A stretch of DNA of 64,000 bases from CAIXLI01 sp964587125 (lineage in GTDB: Bacteria > Pseudomonadota > Alphaproteobacteria > UBA9219). The translations under genes were made by a program, and so were the position numbers. Positions 35,148-43,681 of this stretch are shown piece by piece (within the stretch, counting starts at the first letter, position 1; each line of letters opens with the position of its first letter). The DNA is taken from the NCBI GenBank assembly GCA_964587125.1, contig CAZPKC010000003.1, forward strand, positions 62,001 through 126,000. Direction: 5' to 3'. The notes under the pieces are model-generated. The model saw only the letters and a list, made by a program, of their open reading frames with translations. It ran no database searches and was not told where the DNA came from.

Positions 35148-35897
35148 TCAATTCAAAACGATGGCCGATATCAAGCGTCCCGCGCATTTTTCCCCGCGCA
35201 GGGTTGAGTAACGATAACTGAAAAAACGGTCGGGATCGGCGCATGTGTCGAAGGGCACGGATTCTATTAGGCCTATGCCGAGATTGTTTAGCTTGTTTAT
35301 AATATATCCTTGTAAATCAAAAAGATATTTGCCGTTTTTAATGTTTTGCATAAAGAAGCGTTCGTTCGACTTATTTTCGGCCAGAAAAGGCATGGGAAAT
35401 TCGGGGCCGACTTCATAGGATTTTTGTCCGATACACGGTCCCAGCGCCGCATGAATACATCTCCTTTGCGCGCCGAGTTTTTCCATCGCCTTCAGCGTAT
35501 TTTCCAAAACTCCGCCAAGCGCGCCGCGCCAGCCTGCGTGCGCCGCGCCGATGACGGGAAGATTGGACGCAGCCAGCAAAACGGGCGCGCAATCCGCCGT
35601 TAAAATACCCAAGGCAATACCGGATTTATTCGTGACCATGGCGTCGGCCTCGGGGGCATTTTGGAATTCCCAAATATCGCCGACCGTCACGACATCCGGC
35701 GAATGGATTTGACGGCAGCATAAAAGATTCTGCGGTAAAACCTTGAAATACGCGGCAACGCTTGCCCGCGCGGAAATTGCTTCTTGCATCGTTTTCGCTT
35801 CGGAAAAACTTTGGTTTTCCCAAGAGCGCGTGAAGAAAGCGTGCTTCGCGCCCGAAAGCGCGGTCAGATTGCCGGCAAAAAGAACTTCATCGGACAT
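35148..35897 (-). CDS. pgeF: Peptidoglycan editing factor (multicopper-type laccase-domain protein)
   Basis: A 249-residue YfiH/PgeF-family protein. The metal-binding His-Cys-His set is visible as CRQIHSPDVV, TADCAPVLLA and GAAHAGWRGALGG, with ALGPCIGQKSYEV following. PgeF removes wrongly built UDP-MurNAc-L-Ser so that L-Ala is used in the wall, which fits murC elsewhere in the window; some members also act on nucleosides. It is divergent from hpnB. Confidence 0.85.
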   Translation of the reverse strand: MSDEVLFAGNLTALSGAKHAFFTRSWENQSFSEAKTMQEAISARASVAAYFKVLPQNLLCCRQIHSPDVVTVGDIWEFQNAPEADAMVTNKSGIALGILTADCAPVLLAASNLPVIGAAHAGWRGALGGVLENTLKAMEKLGAQRRCIHAALGPCIGQKSYEVGPEFPMPFLAENKSNERFFMQNIKNGKYLFDLQGYIINKLNNLGIGLIESVPFDTCADPDRFFSYRYSTLRGEKCAGRLISAIVLN

Positions 35898-36031
35898 GAT
35901 AAATCATTCACGAGAGAAAACCGCGTCAGCGTATAAGCAAAAGCATCCTTTCACAAGCCAAAGGTTTCGGCTGATCGCCCTTTAAAAATGGATGCTCTTG
36001 CGCGTCGTTCATAATCCGAATAAAAATCCTT

Positions 36032-37162
36032 ATGCTTATCTTTTCCCTTTCAGGCGTTGCCGCCCTTGCCGCATGGGTTTATCTGGCTTTCGCGCACGGA
36101 TGTTTCTGGAAACCTTTGTTGCCGGAAAGAGGCGATGCTCTGGCTAGCTTTCCCTCCGTCGATATCGTCGTTCCGGCGCGAAACGAAGCCGACGTTTTGC
36201 CGCAAACCCTGCCTTCGCTTCTGGCGCAGGACTATGCGGGCGCTTGGCATATTATTCTGGTTGACGATCACAGCAACGACGGAACGGGGGATATCGCGCG
36301 AAACATCGCCGCCAATTTAGGCAAAGCCAGCCATTTGAGCGTCGTTTCCGCCCCCGATTTGCGCGAGGGGTGGAGCGGCAAAGTCTCCGCAATGAACGAA
36401 GGCGCGCAACGCAGCCATGCCGATTTTATTTTGTTCGCCGACGCCGATATCCGCCACCCTATCCATAGTTTGAAAGAACTGGCGGCGCGGATAACGGACA
36501 AAAAACTCGATCTTGTTTCGCGGATGGTCAAATTAAATTGCGAGAGTTTCGCGGAAAAATTCCTTATTCCCGCCTTCGTGTTTTTCTTTGAATTGTTGTA
36601 TCCCTTTCGCCGCGCAGGCAATCCGAAATCGCGCACGGCTGCCGCGGCTGGAGGCGCAATGCTGGTTCGGAAAGCGATGCTGGACAAAATCGGAGGATTG
36701 GCTCGCATCAAATCAGCTTTGATCGACGATTGCAGCCTTGCGAAGGCGATTAAAGGCGCGGGCGGAAAAATCGAATTGACTCTCGCTAACAATATCGAAA
36801 GCCTGCGCTCTTATCCGCATATAAGCGACGTTTGGCGCATGATCGCGCGGACGGCCTACACCCAATTGCGGCATTCTCCGTTTCTGCTGGTCGGAACGGT
36901 TATCGGATTGGCTTTTTTATTTCTTTTGCCTTTGCTTCTTTTTCTGTTCGCGCCGACGCTTACGGCTTTGCTGGCCGGATTTTTCGCATGCGTTCTGACG
37001 GCGGCGCTTTATGCCCCGATGGTCAAATTCTATCATTTACAATGGGTTTGGGCGTTGACTTTACCTGCCGCTGCTTTCATCTATGCTGCTGCGACGATAG
37101 ACTCCGCGATCCTTTATCATCAGGGGAAGGGCGGCCAATGGAAAGGCCGCGCGCATTCATGA
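36032..37162 (+). CDS. hpnB: Hopanoid-associated glycosyltransferase HpnB
   Basis: A 376-residue family-2 glycosyltransferase. An N-terminal membrane segment (SGVAALAAWVYLAFA) precedes the GT-A domain with DIVVPARNEADVLPQTLPSL, the DDH motif in IILVDDHSNDGTG and the DAD motif in FILFADADIRHP. The C-terminus has two or three membrane helices (LAFLFLLPLLLFLF and others). HpnB proteins are named for their place in hopanoid clusters and are thought to add sugar to the hopanoid side chain; direct evidence is limited. The next gene overlaps by four bases. Confidence 0.88.
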   Translation: MLIFSLSGVAALAAWVYLAFAHGCFWKPLLPERGDALASFPSVDIVVPARNEADVLPQTLPSLLAQDYAGAWHIILVDDHSNDGTGDIARNIAANLGKASHLSVVSAPDLREGWSGKVSAMNEGAQRSHADFILFADADIRHPIHSLKELAARITDKKLDLVSRMVKLNCESFAEKFLIPAFVFFFELLYPFRRAGNPKSRTAAAAGGAMLVRKAMLDKIGGLARIKSALIDDCSLAKAIKGAGGKIELTLANNIESLRSYPHISDVWRMIARTAYTQLRHSPFLLVGTVIGLAFLFLLPLLLFLFAPTLTALLAGFFACVLTAALYAPMVKFYHLQWVWALTLPAAAFIYAAATIDSAILYHQGKGGQWKGRAHS

Positions 37163-37995
37163 CGGCAGACACTTTCGATACCGCAAGCGGCAAAGGACGC
37201 AAAACCGAGAATTTTCCGGTCGGGTCGTTTTTGATACGCCCCGATTTGCGGCCGCATATTCATGCCTTTTATGATTTTGCCCGCGCCGCCGACGACATCA
37301 GCGACCACCCCCTGCTTGACGCGAAGGAAAAAGTCTCGCGGCTTGAGAAATTCGCGGTTACTCTTCTCGACGATAAAAACAACGACATCCAACCCGCCGT
37401 CAAGCTGCGCAAAAGTCTGCGTCAAACCGGCGTCTCGCCGCAGCACGGCCTCGATCTTCTGACGGCCTTCAAACGCGATGCGACTCAATTGCGCTACCGC
37501 GATTGGTATGACTTGATCGACTATTGCAATTTTTCTGCGGCTCCCGTCGGAAGGCATGTGCTGGCGCTTCACGGCATTGGAGAAAAAGCATGGAAGGCCA
37601 ACGACGCTTTATGCAATGCCTTGCAAATCATCAACCATATTCAGGATTGCGCCGACGATTACCGCGAATTGGATCGCGTCTACATTCCCGAAGATATGTT
37701 GGCGGCTCATGGCGCGCGCGCGGAGGATTTATCGTGCGAAGCGTCCCCCATGCGTTTAACCGCGACTTTCTATGCGATGTTCGAGCGTCTTGATCCGATG
37801 CTTCGGGATGCCCGTGCTTTGCCGCGCCAGATTTCCGACGGGCGCCTCCGAACCGAAACCTCCGTCATTTGCGCGCTCGCGGAATCGCTTGTGGCTTTGC
37901 TCCGAAGAAGCGATCCTTTGCGCGACGATGTGAAGCTCGGAAAAATTTCCGCTTTTTTCGCAACGCTGATCGGTATCGCAAGGGCTTGGGTATGA
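37159..37995 (+). CDS. hpnC: Hydroxysqualene synthase HpnC
   Basis: A 278-residue squalene/phytoene synthase-family protein. ENFPVGSFLIRPDLR near the start and HIHAFYDFARAADDISD, the first Asp-rich motif, are typical of HpnC; the second, QIINHIQDCADDYRELD, is complete. HpnC turns presqualene diphosphate into hydroxysqualene in the HpnCDE route. The ATG at 37159 overlaps the hpnB stop; a longer frame from 36832 would overlap hpnB by over 300 bases and is rejected. Confidence 0.92.
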   Translation: MTADTFDTASGKGRKTENFPVGSFLIRPDLRPHIHAFYDFARAADDISDHPLLDAKEKVSRLEKFAVTLLDDKNNDIQPAVKLRKSLRQTGVSPQHGLDLLTAFKRDATQLRYRDWYDLIDYCNFSAAPVGRHVLALHGIGEKAWKANDALCNALQIINHIQDCADDYRELDRVYIPEDMLAAHGARAEDLSCEASPMRLTATFYAMFERLDPMLRDARALPRQISDGRLRTETSVICALAESLVALLRRSDPLRDDVKLGKISAFFATLIGIARAWV

Positions 37996-38840
37996 CGCCC
38001 TTCTCGTATCAAGAGGCTATCGACCAGGTCAAAACGCAAGTCGCCGCGTCGCGCACGTCTTTCCGCGCTGGCATGGCGGCGTTGCCCAAGGAACGGCGCG
38101 AGGGAATGTACGCCCTTTACGCCTTCTGCCGCGCCGTCGACGATATCGCGGATGAAAGTCCGTCGCCCGAAATCGCCGCGCGCGAACTGCAAGCGTGGCG
38201 CGTTCGCATCTCGGATGTTTTTAAAAGCTACCCGTGCTGCGCGATCACGACCGCCCTTTTGCCCGCTATTCGCAAATTCGATCTTAACGAGAAAGATTTT
38301 CAGGAAATCATCGACGGGATGGAGATGGATTCTCAGGCGATTGTAGCTCCCGATTATGCGACGCTCGATTTATACTGCGACCGCGTCGCAAGCGCCGTCG
38401 GCAGAATCTCCATCCGGATTTTCGGCGACGCCGGAGAGGAGGCGGTCAAAGTCGCGCATCATTTGGGACGCGCCCTGCAACTGACCAACATTCTGCGCGA
38501 TTTGTCCGAAGATGCGGGACGCGGACGGCTTTATCTCCCGCGCGAATTGCTTGAAAAACACGGCGTAGCCTCGCGCGATCCGATGGAAGTTTTGAAAATG
38601 CCTCAACTTCCGGCCGTTTGCCGCGATTTGGGCGTTCGCGCGCGGGACCATTACGGGGAAGCCGACGCCTTCATGAATAAATGCTATGCCCCCGCGATGC
38701 GCCCTGCCCGCATCATGCGAAGCTACTATGGCGCGATTTTAGACAGGCTGATCGAAGCGAATTGGCGCAATCCCTCCGCGCGCGTTACGTTGCCAAAATG
38801 GGAAAAGATCATCCTGCTTCTTAAAGGCTTTTTTACATGA
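37992..38840 (+). CDS. hpnD: Presqualene diphosphate synthase HpnD
   Basis: A 282-residue squalene/phytoene synthase-family protein that joins two farnesyl diphosphates. SSF-type opening is replaced by SRTSFRAGMAALPKERR; the first Asp-rich motif is YAFCRAVDDIADE and the second LQLTNILRDLSEDAGRGR. The ATG at 37992 overlaps the hpnC stop by four bases. The paralogue hpnC is adjacent, as in other hopanoid producers. Confidence 0.92.
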   Translation: MTPFSYQEAIDQVKTQVAASRTSFRAGMAALPKERREGMYALYAFCRAVDDIADESPSPEIAARELQAWRVRISDVFKSYPCCAITTALLPAIRKFDLNEKDFQEIIDGMEMDSQAIVAPDYATLDLYCDRVASAVGRISIRIFGDAGEEAVKVAHHLGRALQLTNILRDLSEDAGRGRLYLPRELLEKHGVASRDPMEVLKMPQLPAVCRDLGVRARDHYGEADAFMNKCYAPAMRPARIMRSYYGAILDRLIEANWRNPSARVTLPKWEKIILLLKGFFT

Positions 38841-40087
38841 CGGACCGGCATGTCCATATCATCGGCGCGGGCCTCGCCGGACTATCGGCCGCCTTGCAGC
38901 TTTGCCTTTTGGGAGAAAAAGTCACCCTTTACGAAGCCGCTCCCTTCGCCGGAGGGCGATGCCGTTCCTTTCTCGACCGCGATCTCGGCTGCCGCATCGA
39001 CAACGGCAATCACCTTGTTTTATCCGGCAACGCCGCCGTGCAACATTATTTATTTTTGACCGGAGCGCTCGATACGATGGGAGGCTTGGGCGAACCTTTG
39101 TTTCCCTTCGTCGATCTTACCAGCGGCAAGAAATGGACGATCAAGATGAACAAGGGACCTGTTCCCTGGTGGATCTTCGACAAAAATCGCCGCGTGCCGG
39201 ATACGAATCTTACGGATTATCTGTCGGTATTGCGCGTCATGCTCGCGGGAAAAAACGGCACGCTGAAGGGGTTGGCCGGAAACAAAAATAATCTATACAC
39301 CCGTTTCTGGGAGCCTTTGATCGTCGGCGCATTGAATACGGAACCGGAAATCGCTTCGGCTCATTTACTGCGCAACGTCCTTGTGCAGAGCTTTGGGGCG
39401 GGCGGCGATGCGTGCATCCCGCTCATTCCTAAAATCGGGCTGTCGGAGACTTTTATCACGCCCTGCCTTAATGTTTTGCGCCAGCACGGTGCCGAAATAA
39501 AATATTATCATCGCCTGCGTTCGATGTTGTGGGAAGGCGACTGCGTGCGCGAACTCGATTTCAATAACAAGACCGTCGAACTGGCTCCCAATGACTGGGT
39601 CATTCTGGCTCTTCCTGCCTGGTTTATGCGCGAAATTCTGCCCGAAGTTCCGACGCCGACCGAATTCCGCTCCATCCTCAACGCGCATTTTCGCATCCCC
39701 ACGCCGGTTATCGAAGACGGTTTCACGGGCGTTATCGGCGGTTATTCCGAATGGATTTTTGTTCGGAACGGTCTTGTTTCCGTCACTATCAGTTGCGCGG
39801 AACGCTTCAAAAACATTCCGACGCGCGACATGGCCAAGCTTGTGTGGGAGGAAGTCGCGACAGTATTGCATCTCGATCCTAAGCCCGTGCCATACCGTAT
39901 CTTTTTAGAAAAATACGCGACGATCGCCGCTACGCCGGAGCAGGATTCCCTCCGTCCTCCTTTTTATACGGGTTGGAAAAACGTGGCTCTGGCGGGTGAA
40001 TGGACCGCCACCGGCCTTCCTTCGACGATTGAAGGAGCCCTGCGCTCGGGCATGAAAGCCGCGCAAGTCGCAATGAGATGGAAATAA
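38837..40087 (+). CDS. hpnE: Hydroxysqualene dehydroxylase HpnE
   Basis: A 416-residue FAD-dependent amine oxidase/phytoene-desaturase-type flavoprotein. The dinucleotide-binding motif is HIIGAGLAGLSAALQL, followed by EAAPFAGGRCRSF and DNGNHLVLSGN, and the C-terminal FAD motif is VALAGEWTATGLPSTIEGA. It reduces hydroxysqualene to squalene. It overlaps hpnD by four bases and ends the run; no squalene-hopene cyclase follows within the window. Confidence 0.92.
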   Translation: MTDRHVHIIGAGLAGLSAALQLCLLGEKVTLYEAAPFAGGRCRSFLDRDLGCRIDNGNHLVLSGNAAVQHYLFLTGALDTMGGLGEPLFPFVDLTSGKKWTIKMNKGPVPWWIFDKNRRVPDTNLTDYLSVLRVMLAGKNGTLKGLAGNKNNLYTRFWEPLIVGALNTEPEIASAHLLRNVLVQSFGAGGDACIPLIPKIGLSETFITPCLNVLRQHGAEIKYYHRLRSMLWEGDCVRELDFNNKTVELAPNDWVILALPAWFMREILPEVPTPTEFRSILNAHFRIPTPVIEDGFTGVIGGYSEWIFVRNGLVSVTISCAERFKNIPTRDMAKLVWEEVATVLHLDPKPVPYRIFLEKYATIAATPEQDSLRPPFYTGWKNVALAGEWTATGLPSTIEGALRSGMKAAQVAMRWK

Positions 40088-40096
40088 AAAAGCACT

Positions 40097-40138
40097 CAGG
40101 GAAGAAATTCTCCTCCTTGAATGCTGCGTTCTGTTTCT
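40097..40138 (+). terminator. Possible hairpin terminator after hpnE
   Basis: Just after the hpnE stop codon GCACTCAGGGA can pair with TCCTTGAATGC with one mismatch and one G-U pair over an 11-base loop, followed by a T-rich but interrupted tail. It directly precedes the dispersed repeat. Confidence 0.4.
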
Positions 40139-40314
40139 TATGCCAGCGGGCCCATGAAATCCGACTTGCCGTCTGACTTCGCTCGCTCTGCGCCTCGCCT
40201 GTCGCTTGCCGGGCTAACCGTGTTGTTACTAACGGGTTCTACAGTCCGGCGAGCGGCAGGCTTTACGCAACCGTTCGTGACCTAAGCAAGTCGCTTCAAG
40301 CGCTGGTTTGTATT
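40138..40314 (-). repeat. Dispersed 177-bp structured repeat, copy 2
   Basis: This is the inverted counterpart of 3539-3715, about 85 percent identical by hand count. It has the internal 15-base inverted repeat and perfect six-base terminal inverted ends CCAGCG and CGCTGG just inside its borders. It fills most of the space between the convergent hpnE and gcrA genes and its right border reaches the gcrA stop codon. The best conserved part (TAAAGCCTG, CGCTCGCCGGACTG, GGCGAGGCGCAGAGCGAG) is the same in both copies. Confidence 0.85.
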
Positions 40315-40846
40315 AATGCGTCGTTTCGTCGTTGTTGGAAGCGCCGCGCGTGCGCTTGCCGACGTTTTGATAAGCGACGCGGGCATGATCGACGCAATAG
40401 GGCAATCCTTCGTGCGCAACGCATCCGCAGAAGCGGAAATCGGGAGAACGTGGATCCCCAACAGGCCAACGGCAATGGCGATCGCCTGCCTTGGTCATCG
40501 CAATACCCTCGCTACGCACCGCGCCCCCTATTCCCTCCAAAGAGCGGAAAATATCCCTTGCCGTCGGAAGAACACGCATCGAAGCTGTCGTGGAAGGCGC
40601 CGGTCCCATAGGCAAATGCCTGAGCATCCGCTTGCGGCTCGATTTGATCGCGACCATGCCGCCCGTGGCCATTTGCAGCCCCGTCCCCGGCGTTTCCGCA
40701 GATTTTTGAGCCGACAGCTTCAGGCGGTGCGCTTTGCCGATAACCGCGTTGCGGGTTAAACCCCCGATGTGTTCGGCAATTTCGCTGGCGCTATGATGCC
40801 CCCACATATCCTTAAGCATCTGAATTTTTTGCTCGGTCCATGTCAT
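40313..40846 (-). CDS. gcrA: Cell-cycle regulator GcrA
   Basis: A 177-residue GcrA, a sigma-70-associated activator that in Caulobacter stimulates promoters carrying methylated GANTC. MTWTEQKIQMLKDMW and LTRNAVIGKAHRLKL form the conserved N-terminal DNA-binding region; the C-terminal signature HCRWPVGDP, FRFCG and PYCVDHARVAYQ is complete. The middle is a long linker. The ATG at 40846 has GGAGAG eight bases upstream; the frame is open further but the family start is at this Met. Upstream lie DnaA boxes and several GANTC sites. Confidence 0.93.
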   Translation of the reverse strand: MTWTEQKIQMLKDMWGHHSASEIAEHIGGLTRNAVIGKAHRLKLSAQKSAETPGTGLQMATGGMVAIKSSRKRMLRHLPMGPAPSTTASMRVLPTARDIFRSLEGIGGAVRSEGIAMTKAGDRHCRWPVGDPRSPDFRFCGCVAHEGLPYCVDHARVAYQNVGKRTRGASNNDETTH

Positions 40847-41392
40847 GTTTCTTACTCTCCTGACGGTTTGTTGGCGGGAAGAGCCTTGCCCAAAATCAAT
40901 GTGATTCTTAAACAAGCCCCTGATGCTATAAATCGTTAACCACTAGATTTTGTAGTTTACAGGGAAGGTTCATACCACGGAGAGCGAATCGATTCTACTA
41001 AACACAGCATCTTGTGGATAAATTGTGAGTAGTAACTAGATATGGTTTTTTAACCCTATGAATCGTTTATCATTTATTAACCTATTCACAGGCAAAGCAA
41101 ATTCGATTTTTGCTGAAAACAGGGAAAAAGGACAAATTTATCCACAACTTTTTAGGGTTTGCCCCAAGAGATGCTTTAGAAAGGGGTCGATAAATCGAAA
41201 TGGTTTTTTTGATTCGCTGTGTGTTTTGAACAAATTATTTCTGATAAAAATTTCAGCATAAATATTTCGCCGACGAAGGCCCAAAACCACACTTACGTAT
41301 GGTTTCGTTAAGCTGTTTGTTCATATTGCTTACTATGCTGACGCAGAATCGACTCCCTGTCAGTTCGCTCCAAATTCGACAAACGGTGAAAA
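40847..41392. promoter_or_regulatory. DnaA-box and GANTC-rich region upstream of gcrA
   Basis: An AT-rich stretch of 546 bases between gcrA and the divergent kinase gene. It has two perfect DnaA boxes, TGTGGATAA (41013-41021, reverse) and TTATCCACA (41138-41146), and one near match, CTATTCACA (41082-41090). GANTC sites occur at 40903, 40986, 40991, 41060, 41211, 41346 and 41351. In Caulobacter DnaA activates gcrA, which this fits. It could also be a replication origin, but three boxes are few. No ribosome-site-bearing small gene was found. Confidence 0.6.
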
Positions 41393-43681
41393 ATGAAGAA
41401 CACATTACGGATATTCAAAAAGCTGGTTTTGCTGACTGGTTTTTGCGTGGCTCTTATTCTTTTTCTTCTCGCGTTCACCTTGATGCAGTTGCGAAAAACG
41501 ATGATTGAAGATCGCAAGACCGCCATTCATCAGCTGATTGAAGTCTCGATAAGCACGCTTGATTATTATCACAAAGAGGAGATAACCGGCGAGCGCACAA
41601 AAGAAGCTGCCCAAGAGCGCGCAAAAATAGTTTTGAGAAGCATTCGTTTTGGGAAAGATGGTTATTTTTTCGCCCTTCATCCGAATGGGGTCATTGTTTT
41701 TCACGGAGTAACGCCAGCGCTCGAAGAAAAAAATCTGACAGATTTAAGAGATATCCATGAAAACTATTTCATTCGAAAAATCATTGATAAAGGGTTCGCC
41801 GGTGGTGGATATACCTCCTATATGTGGCCAGAACCGAACAAAACACAGCCGCTCCCCAAAATAGTCTATTCTGTTCTCTACAAGCCTTGGAATTGGGTAA
41901 TCGCGAATGGTGATTACATCGACGATATCGACGATGCCTTTTGGCTGCAGGCTAAAGATTGGGGAAAATGGGTTACGTTTCCTATTCTGCTTTTGTTTTT
42001 AGCGACGTTTTATCTGGGACGAACGATCGCCAGGCCCATCGCCGAACTGGAAAAGGCCAAGACCGCTGCCGAAGAAGCCAATCGGGCAAAAACGGATTTT
42101 CTCTCCACAATGAGCCACGAAATCCGCACGCCGATGAATGCGATCATCGGCATGTCGCAATTGTTGCTCGATGCCGGGCTTACTCAGGAACAGCTTTCGT
42201 GGGGCCGGATTATTTACCAATCGGGAGAAAGTTTGCTGTCCCTTATCAACGATATTCTCGACTTTTCCAAAATCGGGGACGGAAAGCTCGCGCTTGAAGA
42301 GATCAATTTCGATCTATGCGCCGCCGTCGCCGACGTAACGGACGGCCTTTCGATCAAGGCTCACGAAAAGGGGCTGGAAGTTCTGGTAGATTTTACCGCG
42401 GACGTTCCGCCGTATATCGTCGGCGATCCCGGGCGATTTAAGCAAATCCTCTTCAATCTGGTCGGAAACGCCCTAAAATTCACTTCGAAAGGGCATGTGC
42501 TGATTCAACTGGATGTCGGATGCAACGAAGGAGAAAACGTTACGCTCAACGTCAGCGTTCAGGATACGGGCATCGGCATCCCCAAGGATAAAATCGATTA
42601 CGTCTTCGAAAAATTCACGCAAGCCGAAAAATCCACGACGCGACGCTTTGGAGGAACGGGATTGGGATTGGCCATCGCCAAGCAGCTTGTCGCCCTGATG
42701 GGCGGCAAGATCAACGTCATCAGCGAAGAAGGATTGGGATCAAAGTTCTTTTGCGATCTTCACGTCAAGCGCGGCAAGTCCGAGCAGGAAATCAACACGA
42801 TGCCTGACATCGTTCTTAAGGGCAGACGGGCCTTGGTTGTCGATGATTATGAAGCAAGCCGCATGCTTACCCAGAAATGCGTGGAAAAATATATGGAGAT
42901 GCGTTGCGATACGGCAACGGCAACAAAAGAGGCCGAGCGAAAAATTATAGACGCGCTTCGAGAAAAAGACCCTTATGATTTTGTCATTCTCGATTACAAG
43001 CTTGGCGAGGAAAACGGTTTAATTTTCTGCGGGGAATTCACGCAAAAAAGCGATATTCAAACCATACCCTTGTTTGTCATGCTGACGGCTTACGGACGTT
43101 TCACGTCGCTGGAAAGCATGACTCAACACGGCGTTTCCGGATTTCTGGTTAAACCGTTTTTCCCCGCCCAATTGGAAGCCATATTCAGGCTTTTGTTGAA
43201 CGGACGGCAAAATCACACGCCAATGCCCATCGTCACGCGCCACAATATCATCAAAATGATGTACTGCAGCCTCACGAATAAATCGCAAGACCTTATACAG
43301 TGCATCGCAGGCATGCGCACCCTTGTCGCCGAGGACATGCCAGTCAATCGCCTATTGATGACGAAGGTTTTGGACAAATTCGATTGCAGCGTCGATACGG
43401 CGTCGAACGGCGAAGAAGCTTTTCAAAAAGCGATAAAAAACGATTATGATATTATCTTTATGGATTGCCATATGCCGGAAGTGGATGGTTTCGAGGCGAC
43501 GCGCAGAATCAGGGAAATCGAAGCACCTGCCGGAAAACACACTATTATTATCGCGTTGACGGCAGACGCTATGACGGGAGACAAGGAACGCTGTATAAAG
43601 GCAGGCATGGACGACCACATCGGCAAGCCCTTCAAGCAGGAGCAAATCGCCGAAATCATGAAAAAGTGGCGGCGTAATTAG
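41393..43681 (+). CDS. Hybrid histidine kinase: Cache sensor, kinase, two receivers
   Basis: A 762-residue membrane kinase. One N-terminal membrane segment (LVLLTGFCVALILFLLAFTL), a periplasmic Cache domain (about 40-180, GKDGYFFALHPNGVIVFHG and NWVIANGDYIDDIDD), and a second segment near 190-210. The H-box is STMSHEIRTPMNAIIG (His near 242) and the ATPase has NALKFTSKG, DTGIGIP and GGTGLGLAIAKQL. Receiver 1 has VVDDYEASR and FVILDYKLGE; receiver 2 has VAEDMPVNR, IIFMDCHMPEVDG and HIGKPFKQEQ. There is no HPt domain, so one is probably elsewhere. The Cache domain resembles that of the chemoreceptor at 10412. It converges on secD with a four-base overlap. Confidence 0.9.
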   Translation: MKNTLRIFKKLVLLTGFCVALILFLLAFTLMQLRKTMIEDRKTAIHQLIEVSISTLDYYHKEEITGERTKEAAQERAKIVLRSIRFGKDGYFFALHPNGVIVFHGVTPALEEKNLTDLRDIHENYFIRKIIDKGFAGGGYTSYMWPEPNKTQPLPKIVYSVLYKPWNWVIANGDYIDDIDDAFWLQAKDWGKWVTFPILLLFLATFYLGRTIARPIAELEKAKTAAEEANRAKTDFLSTMSHEIRTPMNAIIGMSQLLLDAGLTQEQLSWGRIIYQSGESLLSLINDILDFSKIGDGKLALEEINFDLCAAVADVTDGLSIKAHEKGLEVLVDFTADVPPYIVGDPGRFKQILFNLVGNALKFTSKGHVLIQLDVGCNEGENVTLNVSVQDTGIGIPKDKIDYVFEKFTQAEKSTTRRFGGTGLGLAIAKQLVALMGGKINVISEEGLGSKFFCDLHVKRGKSEQEINTMPDIVLKGRRALVVDDYEASRMLTQKCVEKYMEMRCDTATATKEAERKIIDALREKDPYDFVILDYKLGEENGLIFCGEFTQKSDIQTIPLFVMLTAYGRFTSLESMTQHGVSGFLVKPFFPAQLEAIFRLLLNGRQNHTPMPIVTRHNIIKMMYCSLTNKSQDLIQCIAGMRTLVAEDMPVNRLLMTKVLDKFDCSVDTASNGEEAFQKAIKNDYDIIFMDCHMPEVDGFEATRRIREIEAPAGKHTIIIALTADAMTGDKERCIKAGMDDHIGKPFKQEQIAEIMKKWRRN

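Noticed and set aside
36832..37158. N-terminal extension of HpnC
   Set aside because: It would overlap hpnB by over 300 bases and lacks similarity to the family; the ATGA-coupled start at 37159 is better.
40847..41392. Definite chromosomal origin
   Set aside because: Only two perfect DnaA boxes and one near match; no GC-skew or typical origin-flanking genes can be assessed here, so it is reported only as a possibility.
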